This document shows positions 25,501-36,829 of a stretch of DNA of 64,000 nucleotides, in pieces. Numbering within the stretch: the stretch's first letter is position 1; each line of letters starts with the position of its first letter. Location: positions 3,038,001 to 3,102,000 of the forward strand of contig JBAJFG010000347.1 of the NCBI GenBank assembly GCA_037903475.1. The letters are read 5' to 3'. The translations under genes and the position numbers were made by a program. This DNA is from Ancylostoma caninum (lineage: Eukaryota; Nematoda; Chromadorea; Rhabditida; Ancylostomatidae). A model generated the notes under the pieces. That model was not told the origin of the DNA. It saw only the letters and a program-made list of their open reading frames with translations, and made no database searches.

Positions 25501-28500
25501 CCGTGCGACCGGTAATTGCCCTTCGCGCTTTTCTTCTCCTTCAATTATCGCGTGCCTTTGTCCTGAACTCCTGTGTTATACTCTTACTATTAGCAGAACA
25601 TCGCTGCGCAATATAGCCGCTTAATGTTATGAGCGCAGCCCAGAGCTGACCGGGTGTCCGGGACCTGAAAGAAAAAGGGTCTTTCGACTAAACAGCGAAA
25701 CACTGAATTACTTTTTCTGTGAAAAATTTTGAACGACTCCTTCAATCGACTCTTCAAAGGCTCTGCTTTGAAAGACTTGATATTGCACAAATTAGGCTAA
25801 ATTAGGGTTCCGTACCCAGGGGGAGGAGGGGTGGAAACGGGGAGAGGCGCTTCCCTTGAGAATGGGTCGGCAAATTTTTCACAGTTGTAATTAAAAACTT
25901 TGTTTTAGTTTGTTTTCAATTCTTTATTTTTTGTTACTTTTGCAAGTTTACTATTGAATATTTAATATTAAAATAGATATTTCATGGTATTTCTATTAAT
26001 TTTATTTTTGAGATTCCGGTAATCCGTGTTTGCAGCGCCTCTTTTTTTTACGTCGACCACCCCCTCCCCTTTGCTGCCCATTTCACCATTTGCCACTCAA
26101 GTTAGGTATAGCAAATTACTATGCATCAGAGAAGTGCAGAAGTCGACGAGTAGCAATACTCGTAAAACGTAGAACGGGGGTGCTGAAATGTCTGCCGTCA
26201 AAAGTGGTAAACGGAAACTCTGCATATGATGATTATTATGGGACAAAAAGAGTTCTCCGTCGTTGAAGACTGCACTCACAGGAACTGTGGTTCTTAAAAA
26301 GTCTCCCCTCTCCTACTATGATGAACACAAATACGTTAAATTTTGTCTCGGTTTACAGTTTGGTTCCCCTAAGTCAGTTTTTTGTAAAAATATGACTGAG
26401 TTGAGTGGAAATTGTAAAGTATAGTTGACAAAGAACCGAAAAATTTTCAATCAGTCCATCTCTATGGTGTTACTATTCATCCAGGAGAATTTCGGATTCA
26501 CATCTACCCTCCTACATCTTGAGAATGCTGGTGCATTTGTCGGCGTATCTTAGAATTACATATCGCACACATGTACTATTCATACTCCGAAAGACTCCAA
26601 ATTTAAGGATATGGAAATCGTCACGACTGCTGTTTTTAAGAACCGTAACACACCGTTTTGAGTTAGGTTAACTCTTTAAAATGTAGTAGTAGTAGTTTTC
26701 TCCATCTATGATGGAAATTTCATTTAAATCACCTTTACTTTAACCCTTGACCCATGTGCTCCCAGATATTGTTCTCCTCTTTCTGCCTATCTCTCTTCCT
26801 TTCTCCTTCTTTCTATCCCCCTTCACCTGATGTCTAGTATTTCGTTACCAGAGGGACAACATTATTACTGGCTATATGTCAAGGCTTCTAAGGCCTCCAC
26901 AGTATTGATGTGTTACCGGTTCGGCATCAACCCTTTTTCTCACGTTGAACCTTCGTGAAAGCCTAAAATTGAGAGTTCAATTCCTTCGGTTACTCATACT
27001 GCAAGACGTGTTCCTTCGATTACTCATGCTGAAGGACGACAAGAGTGACAGATTCTTCCTAGGAGAACTCTCCCTTGTTGTGAGCTGACCAGACAATTGA
27101 GATCGATGTGAAACGTCGCTTTTACTTTGCAGGTCGAAGCCGATTTCTGAGGGCGTGATGAAACTCATCTATGAAATGGACAGCCTCACTGAAGAATGGA
27201 GCAGCTCTGGGCCGCAGGTAGGCGAGACTTAGCGATTGTGGGCGTTGTGATAGAGAAATACTCATTGTTCCGGGAGCACCATTTATGATACTCATTGTTC
27301 TGGGAGCACCATCTATGAGATTCCTTCCTATTATAGTGGAAGGTTGTTGTTATTTAGATTTGAATTGTTTGCAGCTCTACGACCTTGCTGCTGACGTCAG
27401 GGATATGGATTTCGAGTTGTCTGATCAACTTAATCGCTTCCTTCGCCTTCGTGAGGAAGTCATCGATCCTACGCTTCATACAGTGCGGCACTGCATGAGA
27501 TTCCATCAACATGTGAGTGACTTCAAAATCAGAATAGTGAAGTATGTGGGAAAGCACATGCCTCAAAAACGACTGCGAGAAACTGCGCTGACGTGTAAAA
27601 AAAGGTAGCCTGGCGATTTCAATATGATGGCGAATTTCTCTGATGACTGTGCAGCACGAACGCAGTCCGAACGGCGTAATGGTTCGAGTAGAAACCTCAG
27701 CAGCAACGGTTCAAAGTTGCTGCCATCGTCCCCTTGATTGCTGCCGTCCCACGGCAGTTGTTGCCAAAGGGGCGAAAGCTAGAGCAGCAATCGAGGGGAG
27801 GATGGCAGCAACTAGAAACCGTTGCTGCTAGGGTCTCTACTCGAACTATTACGCCGTTAGGGCTGCTTTCGTGCTGCACAGTTATCAGAGTTGTATTAGG
27901 TTGTCCCATAAATAATGGCCGTTTTGGAGGTGCGCATTCCAAGGTGCGTAACTCATCTCAAACTTGAGATTTCCCCTTGAAGTAAAAAGTATTATGATCA
28001 GCATTTCCTGCACATTTTAGCAGTGCAGTGAAACTTATGTAAGGAAGAAAGCCGAAATCACAGGATCCAACGTAGTGCGAAAGGTCAATTCTTAGTACAC
28101 ATTGATTCGCATGAATTTTCTAGCCGAGAACTGGATTTACCGCAAGCTCGAAAAGATACCCTACTAGGCAAAGGTCTGGCCAACACAATATTACAAGGAG
28201 AGATCCAACGTTTCACGCAGTGTAATTTTTTCTGGTGAACCTGTGTGGATTTGCCCGCCCCGCCAGTAGACATGCACTTCTTCGGCTCACCAGAACTGAT
28301 GTACTTTTAACCGAATCTCGAAGCCAAACCCAAAATGGTAACAATCGAGGCACTTAGTAAATTATACTCGTGGCCTGGTCTAGCTACTGTCGAACACTTC
28401 GAGTAGCATTTCATCTATCAGAAAAAGTAACCGTTTTCTGAGATGTCAAAGTTCGATGAGTATATCCAGATCACTCTCTTCGATGCAAGCAAGACAAAAG

Positions 28501-31500
28501 TCCATTTTAATAAGCAATGCCCATTCATCACTAAAAATGGCCCACTTTTCCGAAAAATTTCGCAACAATGTTTATTAGAGGGATTAAAGTAAATGGTGTC
28601 GCAAGTTAAGCACTGACCAGCAATGCTTTTGTTCAAAATCCACTTTGCCCATTTTTTTGCCATGTCTGGCTGCCAGGAAGGCAGGGCGACCAGTGATGTA
28701 GTTGCGTCCAACATGGCTGCTAACATTTTTACGGACCCTTCCAGAATTCTCGTCTCGCCTCCAGAACTATGCTTTCGTTCCTGAGAAGTTTCCTAACCAT
28801 CACCTGATCAAATTTGAGAGCTCGTATCGTTCTGGAAGTGTTTCTCTAGTCACAGCTTCTGCGCGCTTACAACACGACTATCTGGCCAATTGCAAAGCTA
28901 ACACCAAATCTGGCTTTTATCCTATTAGGGCGAAAAAATAGTCTAAAGATTGGGAGAACACAAAAACCATGTTTTGCCTCATCGTACAAATTCCTGTGCA
29001 GAAACCAGAGAAAGGGGAATTGAGGGAGCCTTTTTAGGATACGGATAGAGCAGATCTTGCTCTTTATAATAACTCAAAGTTTGTCTATCTAGCCTCTAAA
29101 ATAATAGATTTATGAACTTCCAAAATTTCATTACTAGGTTGCGGCCATTTATTGTGGGACAACCTAATATAAGCAATTTTTTACGAGATGCATGTGTGCG
29201 TCAGACACACGCAGCGCTTTATGTGATGAAGCTGCTCTCGGCCTACTGGTCGTAGCGTCGCGTAAGATCTGATGCACATAAGCATCTTTTCGAAATTGGC
29301 ACCATTATTCAAAAATATGAGTAGGTTGGCGCTAACATGTACCAATAATTGAAGAGCAAGCGACAACGCAGTTCACCTAAGATTGGAAAAATTGATGCAT
29401 AGGAGGTAATAAGGTGAAAGCACAACAATCTAAAGCTCATAAGCTCTTGCACTAACCGCTTGGGTCTTGTTGTATCCATTTTCTGGTTTTGTTTTGGATG
29501 CATGTGAAGTCCTGCACAATTGAAATATTTCTTTAGTACCTACGTGGGGTGGGGTGTGGCCAATTTTTCCATGACATTCCTCAGACAGTTTAACGAGCAG
29601 TGTGTTACTGTATCTGCTCGATTTTATCTCTACTGTTTGAAATGCAAATGCAAAGGTCCGGTCCTCGTTTTCAGCCCTTGTTTCATGCTAATAGAGCACT
29701 GGAAAGTTGAAATAGTAGTGGAATTTAGAATACCAATGCACGTTGGGAGCTTTTTCTGCAAGGTGCTAAAAAAGACGACATGGAGAGCCTGGTGGTAATT
29801 GATAATAAGAGTCCATCCCCCTGTTAACATAGATGTAATGTAAGTGAAATCATCGTTGAGACAGGATCAGCTGGTTTATTCCATTACTGCAGTTTTGGGA
29901 AGGTGGTACGTGCCATTGCTCACCACAGTGTAGACGTGGCGAAAGCTCCAATGAAGCGACGCTGGATGAAATCAGGGATGGGGCCGTGGAATGCTAACGC
30001 CTTCGCCTGTTGACTTCGTGGAGGAACGCTAAAAAAATGGAGCTAGAACATGGCAAAGGTGTTATGCGTTTTTTTTTTGCTGCTGTCGGCATCTTGCAGA
30101 ATAGGACGGTTACAGTCTTTCCTTCGTTCGTCATCGATTCGCTATATAGTTTAACTTCTCACTAGAGGCGTCCTGTATCTTCCCCTTCTTTGTACAAATT
30201 ATTCATTCGAATTGACGAAGCCAAGGTTTTTCAAGCCGATGAAAGGTTTGAGGCTGCAGAGTTAGGACCGATTCGTGACTTATTGTCAGTTTGAGAAGAC
30301 AATGGTCAAGGTATGACTGAAATTGGCAGAACTGGCAGTGAGCGGTATTTAGGCCTGTCTTTTATGCGCCGCATTCGGTTCCCATTACATCCAGAAATTG
30401 AAAATTTTAGTGTTCGCTCAGTTCAGAAAATCAGCGATGGTATAATTGGGGTGGTTAAGAAACGGTCGTAGACAAGTTCCTCGAACCGTATTTAATTTGA
30501 ACACACTGGCCAGAATGTGCAAAAACGTGATAATAAAATGTGATGAGTGCATGAGTCACCAAGAGATCAGTTGATTCCTTCCGATATTATTGGTTTGGCG
30601 AATCGCCTACGTTATTTGCGGCGACGCTTTGGACAGAAACTATGGGAAAATCTCTGAAAAAGTCCCACAACGAACGCTTTCCATCTACCAATTTCGGTAC
30701 TGCGTTTGCGGGTTTGCGGCGCCCCTGATTTCAAATGACGTTAGACGGCGCGCTCTACTCGCCGTCTATTGTGGCGTTGTAGAAAAAAATCATATTCAAA
30801 GGACCGGTGGTCCGTTTGATAGGGTGAGGAAGGTTTCACGAAGTGTTCGTTAGACTGTATGTATACCAGCGTCCATCGTTGTTCAGTTTGCACGCGCGTA
30901 GCCTTTGTCGGTTGGAGCGCGTTTTCCCACGGCTACAGTAATCCTCGGACGTTTTGTCTCATATCTAGCGATAGGGCTTATATCGAGGTGTCAAACTTGA
31001 GATATGTGCTACATATATGGTTTGGACTCCAGAAAGCAAAGAATCTGGGTAGACAAGATTTTGGCCGGACCTTGCCTTTAAGGGTAATCATAGGTCCATG
31101 GTCATAGTCGAATGTGCGGCTATCTGATGATAGGCCGTGAAGGTTTCCAGATGCAAAGGAATGTGCACACCTTAGGAGCTTCTTGAGCATTCGCGGAGAT
31201 GGCGCGGTGTTCTCGTGGCCAGCCTAATACATAACAAGGTTGTAGGAATGAGCTTATTAATGGTAAATCATCGGGGTTTTAGATCCCATGTTTGACCACC
31301 GTTGAATCTCGGAATTGCGGAGTGTTTGTGAGCAGGAACAACTTGAGCAGTTGATCAAGAAACGTTAGCTGGAATAAAGTTAAATAATAATCTTGGTCAA
31401 CTGCTGAAGCTAATCCTACTTACGAACATCGGGCTATTGTGAGTTATGACGTTGTCGATGGGATCACAGATTTATTTATTTATTGTATGCACTCAAGGTG

Positions 31501-34500
31501 CGCCACAAAAAATGATTGAAATGGGTTAGAACAGCGAACATGGAGCCAGATAAAACCAGAAGTAAAAACCAGAAGCTGCAATGCAGGTGGATATGTCATG
31601 ATACCTGGGTGACCATGATGAGACCACCAATGATTATTGATCCACCTCGACACACTTGCTGAGCATCCCCATTTAGTGAGTGGGTCAGCGAACCCCCGGT
31701 GCTAGGTTGCCTGACATTACCCAGTTTTAAATATGTAGAAGCGAGTCGAAGAAATGAGCCAATAGATCGTTATACTACAGGTGAGGATAATAGTACTTGT
31801 TCTGGTGAAATGGATTAGACCTAGGGATGGATTTTACTTCACCATTGCAACATCCAGAAAGATGAGAAAAAAAACAAGGCTCTTTGTTAGTTGTAAGTAC
31901 TATTGTGAACAGATATAGCAGAGAAGTGATTAGAAGACCTCCTATTGCTGAAAATGAAGTTCTCTCAAGAGATCGATCTTCTGCAATGCTCTACGAAACT
32001 CCGCATAGGTCCTCGCTCTTGATTCCTCAAAATGGAGCATCTCTAGCCATCTGAAAAACAGGACAAGCATTTTTTCTAGCTTTGCTATGGTAGAAGGAAA
32101 AAAAAAACACCTAGTCTCCCACTGGACGGCTTAAATGTCCAGTACTTGCTTGGTTTGAGATTGTAGTGGAAGCTTGTCTTCAAATTGTCCTAGTGCTATC
32201 GTGTGGCGTCTCACATGTGTTTGATGAGCTTTTTGAAATGTTTTTATTTGTAGAAAAAGAAAAGTAGTTATCTTCCTGGGTTAGTGAAGCGACGACAGGA
32301 GGCAGGTTTGGAACAGTATGTATAAACTTCGAAGAACTACTGAGATGATGTTTCCGTCCTCCTAAAAAACGAAATATCGGTGATGGGGTAGATTCCATAG
32401 TTAATATGGAAGAATATCGTACACGTTGTCAGTTTTCACTATTCTTAAAATGGATGAGTTCTTATGTAGGAGTGGTGGAGCTAGTATTTACAATTTCATT
32501 CGCTCGACTATTTGAAGAGAACTGAAACATCACCTCTTTTGCTTCTTTGGTAATACAGCTGCTCTCAGATGAAGAACCTCCGCGATCGAATCCGCGTCGA
32601 GCGTCAGATTTCCAGTTTGAAGTACTCGCTATCGGTGGACGCGTTGCAACTCAGCGACGAGTATCAGAATAGGATCGAGGTTCGACGGATGCTTATTAGC
32701 AAGTCAATCTCACTCTATTGAAAGCAGTTGCCTTTAGGTCTTGAAAAAACTTGGATACGTTGACAGAACTGGCATGGTGACATTTAAGGGACGTGTAGCC
32801 TGTGAAATCCACCATCAGGTACTTTTTTTTAAATTTTCTTTGAGTTGGCTGCTAAAGTATCTCATTCCAGGAACTTTTGATAACCGAACTGATTCTGTCG
32901 AAGAAACTTCATGAAAGGTCACCGGCAGAGGTGGCAGCGATGTTGTCAGCGACGACCTGCCAATACAAAGGCGGTGACGGACCCAAATTTGAGAAGGATA
33001 GTGTGTTTGAACAGGTGCGAGCTTTTTTTTCCTGAAATTTCCGAATCCTCCTCAGAACTGTTGCGAACTATTTAGCTGAGGGAAGATGTGCAGTCAACTA
33101 ATAGAATGATCGAGAGCGTAGCGAGTTCACTTCGCGTTCGCATCGCCGACGTTGGTGACGAGCTGCGTTACGACCTGATGGAGGTGGTCTATCACTGGGC
33201 TGGTGGAATGGTGAGTAGTTATCAGACTGGCCTTGGATATTTATTTATTTGTTCATTCATTGTATTAGAATCGCACCAAAACCATATGAAGTGAGCTTAA
33301 ATACGCTGCGACGGCGTCTTGCTGTCATGCCTTCTCGTATGTAGCTCGCAAAGCTCTCGTGCGGCCAACTGTTTTTCCATGGATAGGAAAACAGAAAAAG
33401 AAAATCATACCTAATTTCTATTTCATTCCAGTCGATTGTTTGAATAATTATTAAAAGATGAGCACATTTAGCCCAGAATGCGTCAGAGCAAATGAGTCGA
33501 ACTATGCGATCCAGAAATAAGCTCAAGATGAAATGAAAACTCTGGAACAATGTAGTTGTATTCTCTTCAAAGCCACATCAGAGCCATACTGGTTTACGCC
33601 CATCCAGGTTCCTCAGCGCATCAAGGCTTTTGCTCTTGGTGGCTAATTTTGGTTCACAATGACTTTAAGCGAATAGGGGACTCCTTCAACATTGAATACC
33701 CCTTTCATCAAGTCACATTTCATAGGAATTTCCGTTCAGCTGGGAGAAATAGTTTCTGAGAACAAGCACTGGTCATATATAACACCAAGTTAGCTGAAAA
33801 CCTAATGTATCGCAACAACTTCTAACACTCTGACATGACGGGTAGAGAATGTCATCGGAGCACACTTTACTTGACTTGCGGTTTCCTTGGAGAAAAAAAT
33901 GAAACAGAAGCAGTGCTCCCCCCACTTCCCCCTGTAGTGAAGTACTACTCTCTGCACTACTAACATACGACGTATTTGTTACTGGAATAAATAGCTTTCG
34001 ATGATGGTGCTTGGTGGAATGAATCTGCGCTTCCATGTTCGTGTAGTCTTTGGTTCGTCCACCAGTTTTTCTTCTCATTATAAGAGCGAGTTATACGTCC
34101 ACAAATAGAAAGTATGTACATATGTATCTGGCTGCCCTCATTTTGGATAGAAGTGAGGGACACCGCATATGGAAACCTTTCAAGTATTGGAATAAAAAAA
34201 ACCCTGATATTCAGTAGTTTTGAAGGCACTGAATATAGAATTTGGCCTAGTTGCACTCAAGTTTTATAAGTACATAATTTCTGCTATTAAGATTATTAGG
34301 TTTCAAAAGTGACCTTGCTTTTGCTGACGCATAACTGCATACAACACTCGCATAACCATCGAATCCGCATGCTGAACGACAAAATTACAGTAGTTGGGTT
34401 TACGAGAGAATAGTGGTGTCGATGTTGCACGAGAGCCATAAAGGGATGCTTCGGATTCCTCCCTCACAATGCATACCGCGGTGATGACTCACGTGTTGGC

Positions 34501-36699
34501 ACGATGCCGAAACTCTGGAACAGGTCGAGGTTATGGAGCGGTGTGGAACAGAAATGATTCATTTTTCAGCCTTTCTCCGAGATCATGACTTTGACGGACG
34601 CCCAAGAAGGACTGATCGTACGTTGCATTCAGCGGCTGGGAGAAGTGTGCAAGGACGTAAGGTAGGCTGGGCGGGAGGGGAAGACATCGCTTAGACTGTG
34701 GGTTGCAGGAAACACTGTATGGCATAGCTTCACCACTAAGACGCAAGGGCTTACTGAGCTGGAAAACTTCTGGATGGTTACTTACACGGGAAATGCAGGA
34801 ACAAAAGCTGCTAATCCATAACGCGACCTATAATATAGGTAGAAAGCCCGTCCAACGTGATGTTACGACCTATACTTGAAACACTGAAGCTCAGAGTCAC
34901 ACCTGAAGCGAGGGGAATACATATACTATAGATGCCATAGAATTGTAGCGTAGGCACACTACCTTGTGGAGCTCGTGATGATGGTTTCAAACCTGCTTTC
35001 ATCCCTCCTGAATCTTGTAGGAGTTAAGTCTGTTTTTTCGCAGGGATATATGATAGGGCTATACGAACGCAGGAGCCCTAGCTAGTATACATTGGACCGA
35101 ATGAAAATCGAATAAGTTTGTTACTTCAATTACCAATTCTCTTCTTCTCCCTCATACCTCACTGAATTGGTCTCTAATGGTGGAGCAATCGAATTTTTTC
35201 ACTTATTCGAAGTGGAATATTTTTACGTTCGAATATCGAATACTTCGAATGATAAATGAAAAAAATGGATATGGCGCGAAGTGGCGTGTACCGCTTGTCG
35301 GGAACACACTCTCAGGACCAAGTCCTGCCGTGAGCATCCGTGCTGCATTCTTTTTCTGAGCTTCTATTGATCATTTAACAAATTTGAGCATATAATTAAA
35401 CATCATTTTGGACAGGTTTTCTAACCATATAGGTGTCATCTTGAATTAGCAGTTTAAGTTCGAGCACTTCCGTTGTCAGCAGCTTAGGATTTATTGAAGG
35501 TGTTTTGGTGTGTACAACCATAATTCGGGCACGAGATTGGCGTTAATTTGGGTTTGTGTCAAAAAAGGTGTTATTATGACTGCTTGTTATTAGTACAATG
35601 TGATTTGTGGAATTCACTCATGCTTTCAGCTCGAGTTTGCTTGGAATTTTCGGTGGTGCTTCAAATGAATTTCCTTAAACACACACTATCCTGCCATTTC
35701 TGCGCTTGAAAACTCAACAAAACAACTTCCGCGTAAACATCATCTGGAAAAAAAAGGGGGGAGGGAGTCAGTTGATCACAGAATAACTTACTTATGTTGT
35801 GCCTTAAACCTGTTTTGATACGTCTCACAAGATTTTCCGGAACTTTATGTAGTTGAATTTTTCAGTACGGGGCTGACATAACCATGATTATCAAGAAAAT
35901 TTTTACCGATCTTCCGTCATTCTCTTGTCAAAATTGACTTTTTTCCAGTTTACTGCAGGTGTGCCACAGTTACTCCGTGAAAACGACTTTGCAATTCGAA
36001 TTGAGTGTGATCTGCGTGATTGTCTCATCAAATATCCTTTCTAGGCCGAGTTTAGGCAAGAAAAAAAAACCTTGAAGTTTTTGGATGAGAGGTAACCAGT
36101 TAACAAAGTCGTGGACTCATGAGTTTCTTCATCTAGGCTCATGGTGACAAATAGCGAACATCCCTTTTTGAGTTACTAAGATTCAGGTAAACAAGTAAAC
36201 GAAGCTGTCGAAACAATACAAACCATTCTCTTCTTGGCTGACAGGCGTTTTAATTTTTAAGTGGCCCTCGATTCTGAGGTTTTCAGTTGTTTACATTCTA
36301 GTGGTCAACATAGACTAATCGGGTACGTATTAGTGTCTATGCTTTGATAAATGCAAACAGTTTAGTTCTTTCCTTATTATTTGTAAGCTGCTACCCCATC
36401 TTTTCTCCGGCTAAATTTCCTACAGCATGCACTAAGAACCTGCTTCCAAGGTTGTGATCCTGGTCATGAAAGCGAATTGGTGAAATTCGATTAGTGAGCT
36501 GGACCCAAAATTCTGGAAAAAAAACTTGTTGCTCCAGTTTTTTTTGCAGAATGTTTTTTCTCAGTGCAGCGAAAGATATCTTTTCAGGAATGCTGCACGT
36601 ATCGTCGGAGACCCAGCACTGCACGAGAAGATGGAGCAGGTGAGCGCGGCGATCAAGAGGGACATCGTGTTCGCGGCCAGCCTGTACACGAGCATGTGA
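7573..36699 (+). CDS. skih-2: SKI2-type exosome-cofactor RNA helicase (SKIV2L orthologue)
   Basis: DExH-box helicase of the cytoplasmic Ski complex, which feeds mRNA 3'->5' into the exosome. I read 31 exons: 7573-7679, 7746-7928, 7983-8044, 8102-8191, 8245-8412, 8475-8596, 8667-8810, 9643-9788, 10897-11043, 11104-11209, 11262-11347, 11405-11576, 11625-11769, 11828-11960, 12572-12698, 12934-13044, 13103-13228, 13289-13396, 13453-13614, 13799-13943, 17114-17211, 18587-18724, 18879-19102, 27133-27217, 27375-27512, 32569-32679, 32738-32818, 32871-33014, 33076-33210, 34570-34661, 36588-36699. They sum to 3948 nt, which is 1315 aa plus TGA, with phase consistent throughout. Motifs: Walker A AHTSAGKT at about residues 318-325, DEVH at 409-412, [12 protein letters not shown] at about 725-736, and a C-terminal DSHCT-type domain ending [12 protein letters not shown]. 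Length matches the family (human about 1246). Exon 13 encodes an unusual GRGGGD-type repeat (about residues 524-558). Start Met is the least certain point, because the frame is open back to 7522. Acceptors at 8667 and 13289 are weak but needed by homology. Confidence 0.93.
11631..11769 (+). repeat. In-frame tandem repeat encoding Arg-Gly-Gly-rich linker of SKI2
   Basis: Inside skih-2 exon 13, a unit of about 27-30 nt (GGTAGAGGTCGAGGAGGTGG and variants) is repeated about four times. It gives a run of [12 protein letters not shown] peptides followed by PPRGG, and the next exon continues with GRGGGGAF. It lies between the two RecA-like helicase lobes, where vertebrate SKIV2L has a short non-conserved linker. 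RGG-type sequences commonly bind RNA and are methylated on Arg; that role here is inference. Confidence 0.85.
14570..14659. repeat. GC-rich perfect inverted repeat (21-bp arms)
   Basis: Arms at 14570-14590 and 14639-14659 are exact reverse complements (CGCGCGCGACAATCTCGCTGG and its complement), with a 48-bp loop. The loop contains a third, partial copy (CCAGCGAGATTG). It is strongly GC-rich in an otherwise AT-rich intron of skih-2. It is probably part of a dispersed repeat family or a foldback element. No gene is associated with it. Confidence 0.7.
14793..15042. repeat. 42-bp tandem repeat array, left subterminal
   Basis: Successive copies of GAATATTCGAAAATTCG followed by a more variable 25-bp segment recur at exactly 42-bp spacing. 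The core is nearly palindromic (GAATATTC, TTCGAA), so each unit can fold on itself. Because 42 is divisible by three, long open frames of a 14-residue repeat (RIFENS / FEYSNF) appear on both strands. I treat those as artefacts, not genes. Confidence 0.85.
16087..16370. repeat. 42-bp tandem repeat array, right subterminal
   Basis: At least five units of the same 42-bp repeat as at 14793-15042, in the same orientation; the terminal 30 bp or so are inverted relative to the left array. Variable segments read GGTGGTTCGCAAAA, GGAGATCCCTAGAA, GGTGAGTTCAGAAA and similar. This gives 14-aa periodic ORFs on both strands (16142-16537 +, 16191-16628 -), which are repeat artefacts. Confidence 0.85.
17818..17856 (+). 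mobile_element. Solo mariner-type terminus
   Basis: TTGGTTGGTGCAAAAGTGAC followed by GGCGCATTTT closely resembles the terminal inverted repeat of mariner elements (consensus TTAGGTTGGTGCAAAAGTAAT). I find no matching opposite end or transposase frame nearby. It is therefore at best a truncated copy within a skih-2 intron. Confidence 0.4.
19225..20690 (-). pseudogene. Second MAM-like secreted-protein gene, broken by mariner insertion
   Basis: Read on the minus strand, consecutive segments give a MAM-like domain. 20690-20307 has [14 protein letters not shown] and RDWAIS. 20278 to about 20114 has FIYAGGT, LSTKLP and [10 protein letters not shown]. About 19573-19390 has LQVCINT and [10 protein letters not shown]. 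The terminal exon 19310-19225 has [12 protein letters not shown] and ends TGA. The order of features parallels the intact MAM gene at 22708-25408. Problems: the first two segments are separated by only 28 nt with an in-frame stop if read through, a mariner derivative (19575-20112) separates the second and third, and frames do not join there. No signal-peptide exon was found upstream. An AATAAA on the minus strand lies at 19131-19126. It is either a pseudogene or a gene with the mariner inside an intron; I favour pseudogene. Confidence 0.6.
19575..20112 (+). mobile_element. Internally deleted mariner element with transposase HTH remnant
   Basis: The left end TTGGGTTGGGCATTAAGTTA follows a TA. 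The right end is an imperfect reverse complement (..TCGCACGAACATATTGCCCAACA) and precedes TATA. Total is about 540 bp against about 1.3 kb for full mariners. The plus strand keeps a diverged piece of the transposase N-terminus: [20 protein letters not shown], then a stop, then EGTVQKWM; a fragment including RMHVVLYA follows. The DDD catalytic half is missing. It sits within the MAM-like pseudogene on the opposite strand. Confidence 0.75.
21563..22463 (-). mobile_element. Decayed mariner element (different family) with transposase catalytic remnant
   Basis: TA-flanked element. The left end is TTAGGTTGATCTGAAAGTC and the right end is the imperfect complement (..CTTCCGGACCAACCTAA), about 0.9 kb. 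On the minus strand the DDD-superfamily catalytic region is recognisable: [20 protein letters not shown] (about 21938-21879), a stop, then [20 protein letters not shown]. The first Asp of the triad and the N-terminal half are lost or scrambled, and several stops are present, so it is inactive. It lies between the two MAM-like genes inside skih-2 intron 23. Confidence 0.8.
22698..22703 (-). promoter_or_regulatory. Poly-A signal AATAAA of the MAM-like gene
   Basis: Minus-strand AATAAA five bases beyond the stop codon at 22708-22710, within GTGAATAAATTATTG. It implies a very short 3' UTR, as is common in nematodes. Confidence 0.7.
22708..25408 (-). CDS. Secreted MAM-like domain protein with Thr-rich and basic C-terminal region
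   Basis: Six exons on the minus strand: 25408-25366, 25313-25155, 25099-24916, 24412-24352, 24139-24061, 24008-22708. They total 1827 nt (608 aa plus stop) with every phase consistent. It starts [14 protein letters not shown], a clear signal peptide. A MAM-like domain follows to about residue 175: [59 protein letters not shown]. Next comes an RKKR site (about 183-186, possible furin cleavage), a Ser/Thr-rich stretch (about 250-290), and a long acidic/basic tail ending in [20 protein letters not shown] see no transmembrane segment after the signal, so it is probably secreted. MAM domains are extracellular adhesion modules; partner and role are unknown. The whole gene is nested antisense within skih-2 intron 23. 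I do not recognise the specific family member. Confidence 0.85.
25817..26074. repeat. AT-rich MITE-like element with GGGGAGG-type ends
   Basis: The left end CAGGGGGAGGAGGGGTGG and the right end CCACCCCCTCCCCTTTGCTG are imperfect inverted repeats. They flank about 220 bp of very AT-rich sequence, a typical layout for a short non-autonomous DNA transposon. The duplication flanking it is not clear. A related G-rich end followed by similar AT-rich DNA occurs near 18330-18500. Confidence 0.45.
27258..27317 (+). repeat. 30-bp tandem duplication
   Basis: Two head-to-tail copies of ATACTCATTGTTC(C/T)GGGAGC followed by ACCAT(T/C)TATG, differing at two positions. They sit within the short skih-2 intron between the exons ending at 27217 and starting at 27375. 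The copies are young, given the few differences. Confidence 0.9.
27638..27890. repeat. Foldback / MITE-like element with long terminal inverted repeats
   Basis: The 253-bp segment starts CTCTGATGACTGTGCAGCAC and ends with the near-perfect reverse complement (..GTGCTGCACAGTTATCAGAG). Pairing continues inward for about 100 bp (GAACGGCGTAATGGTTCGAG against CTCGAACTATTACGCCGTT, GCAGCAACGGTT against AACCGTTGCTGC), so almost the whole element can fold into a hairpin. It encodes nothing. It stands directly beside the mariner-like element beginning at 27896. Confidence 0.75.
27896..29167. mobile_element. Mariner-type element, full-length size but decayed
   Basis: TA-flanked. The left end is TTAGGTTGTCCCATAAATAA and the right end ..TTATTGTGGGACAACCTAA is its imperfect complement; the ends are 1272 bp apart, the size of a complete mariner. 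I could not read a convincing transposase in any frame, only short open segments, so the coding part is heavily mutated or replaced. It lies in the 5-kb skih-2 intron between exons 25 and 26. Confidence 0.65.
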
Positions 36700-36794
36700 A
36701 GCAGTTGCGCGTCCGCTTCCGAGTGCCTTCCGATCAGCTGTTCGGGTGCTAGAGTTGTCTTTGCTGTGGTACCTGCGGGTCACTAATTGTGCTG

Positions 36795-36800
36795 AATAAA
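36795..36800 (+). promoter_or_regulatory. skih-2: Poly-A signal AATAAA of skih-2
   Basis: AATAAA within GCTGAATAAAGATT, 96 nt after the TGA stop at 36697-36699. It is the first canonical hexamer downstream of the stop, so the 3' UTR is about 110-120 nt. Confidence 0.75.
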
Positions 36801-36829
36801 GATTATGGTGGCGACCGCGTTGTTCCGCT

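Noticed and set aside
30300..30600. Possible Tc1-type transposase N-terminus ([13 protein letters not shown]..)
   Set aside because: Weak, frame-shifted resemblance to a helix-turn-helix. No ends or catalytic motif found.
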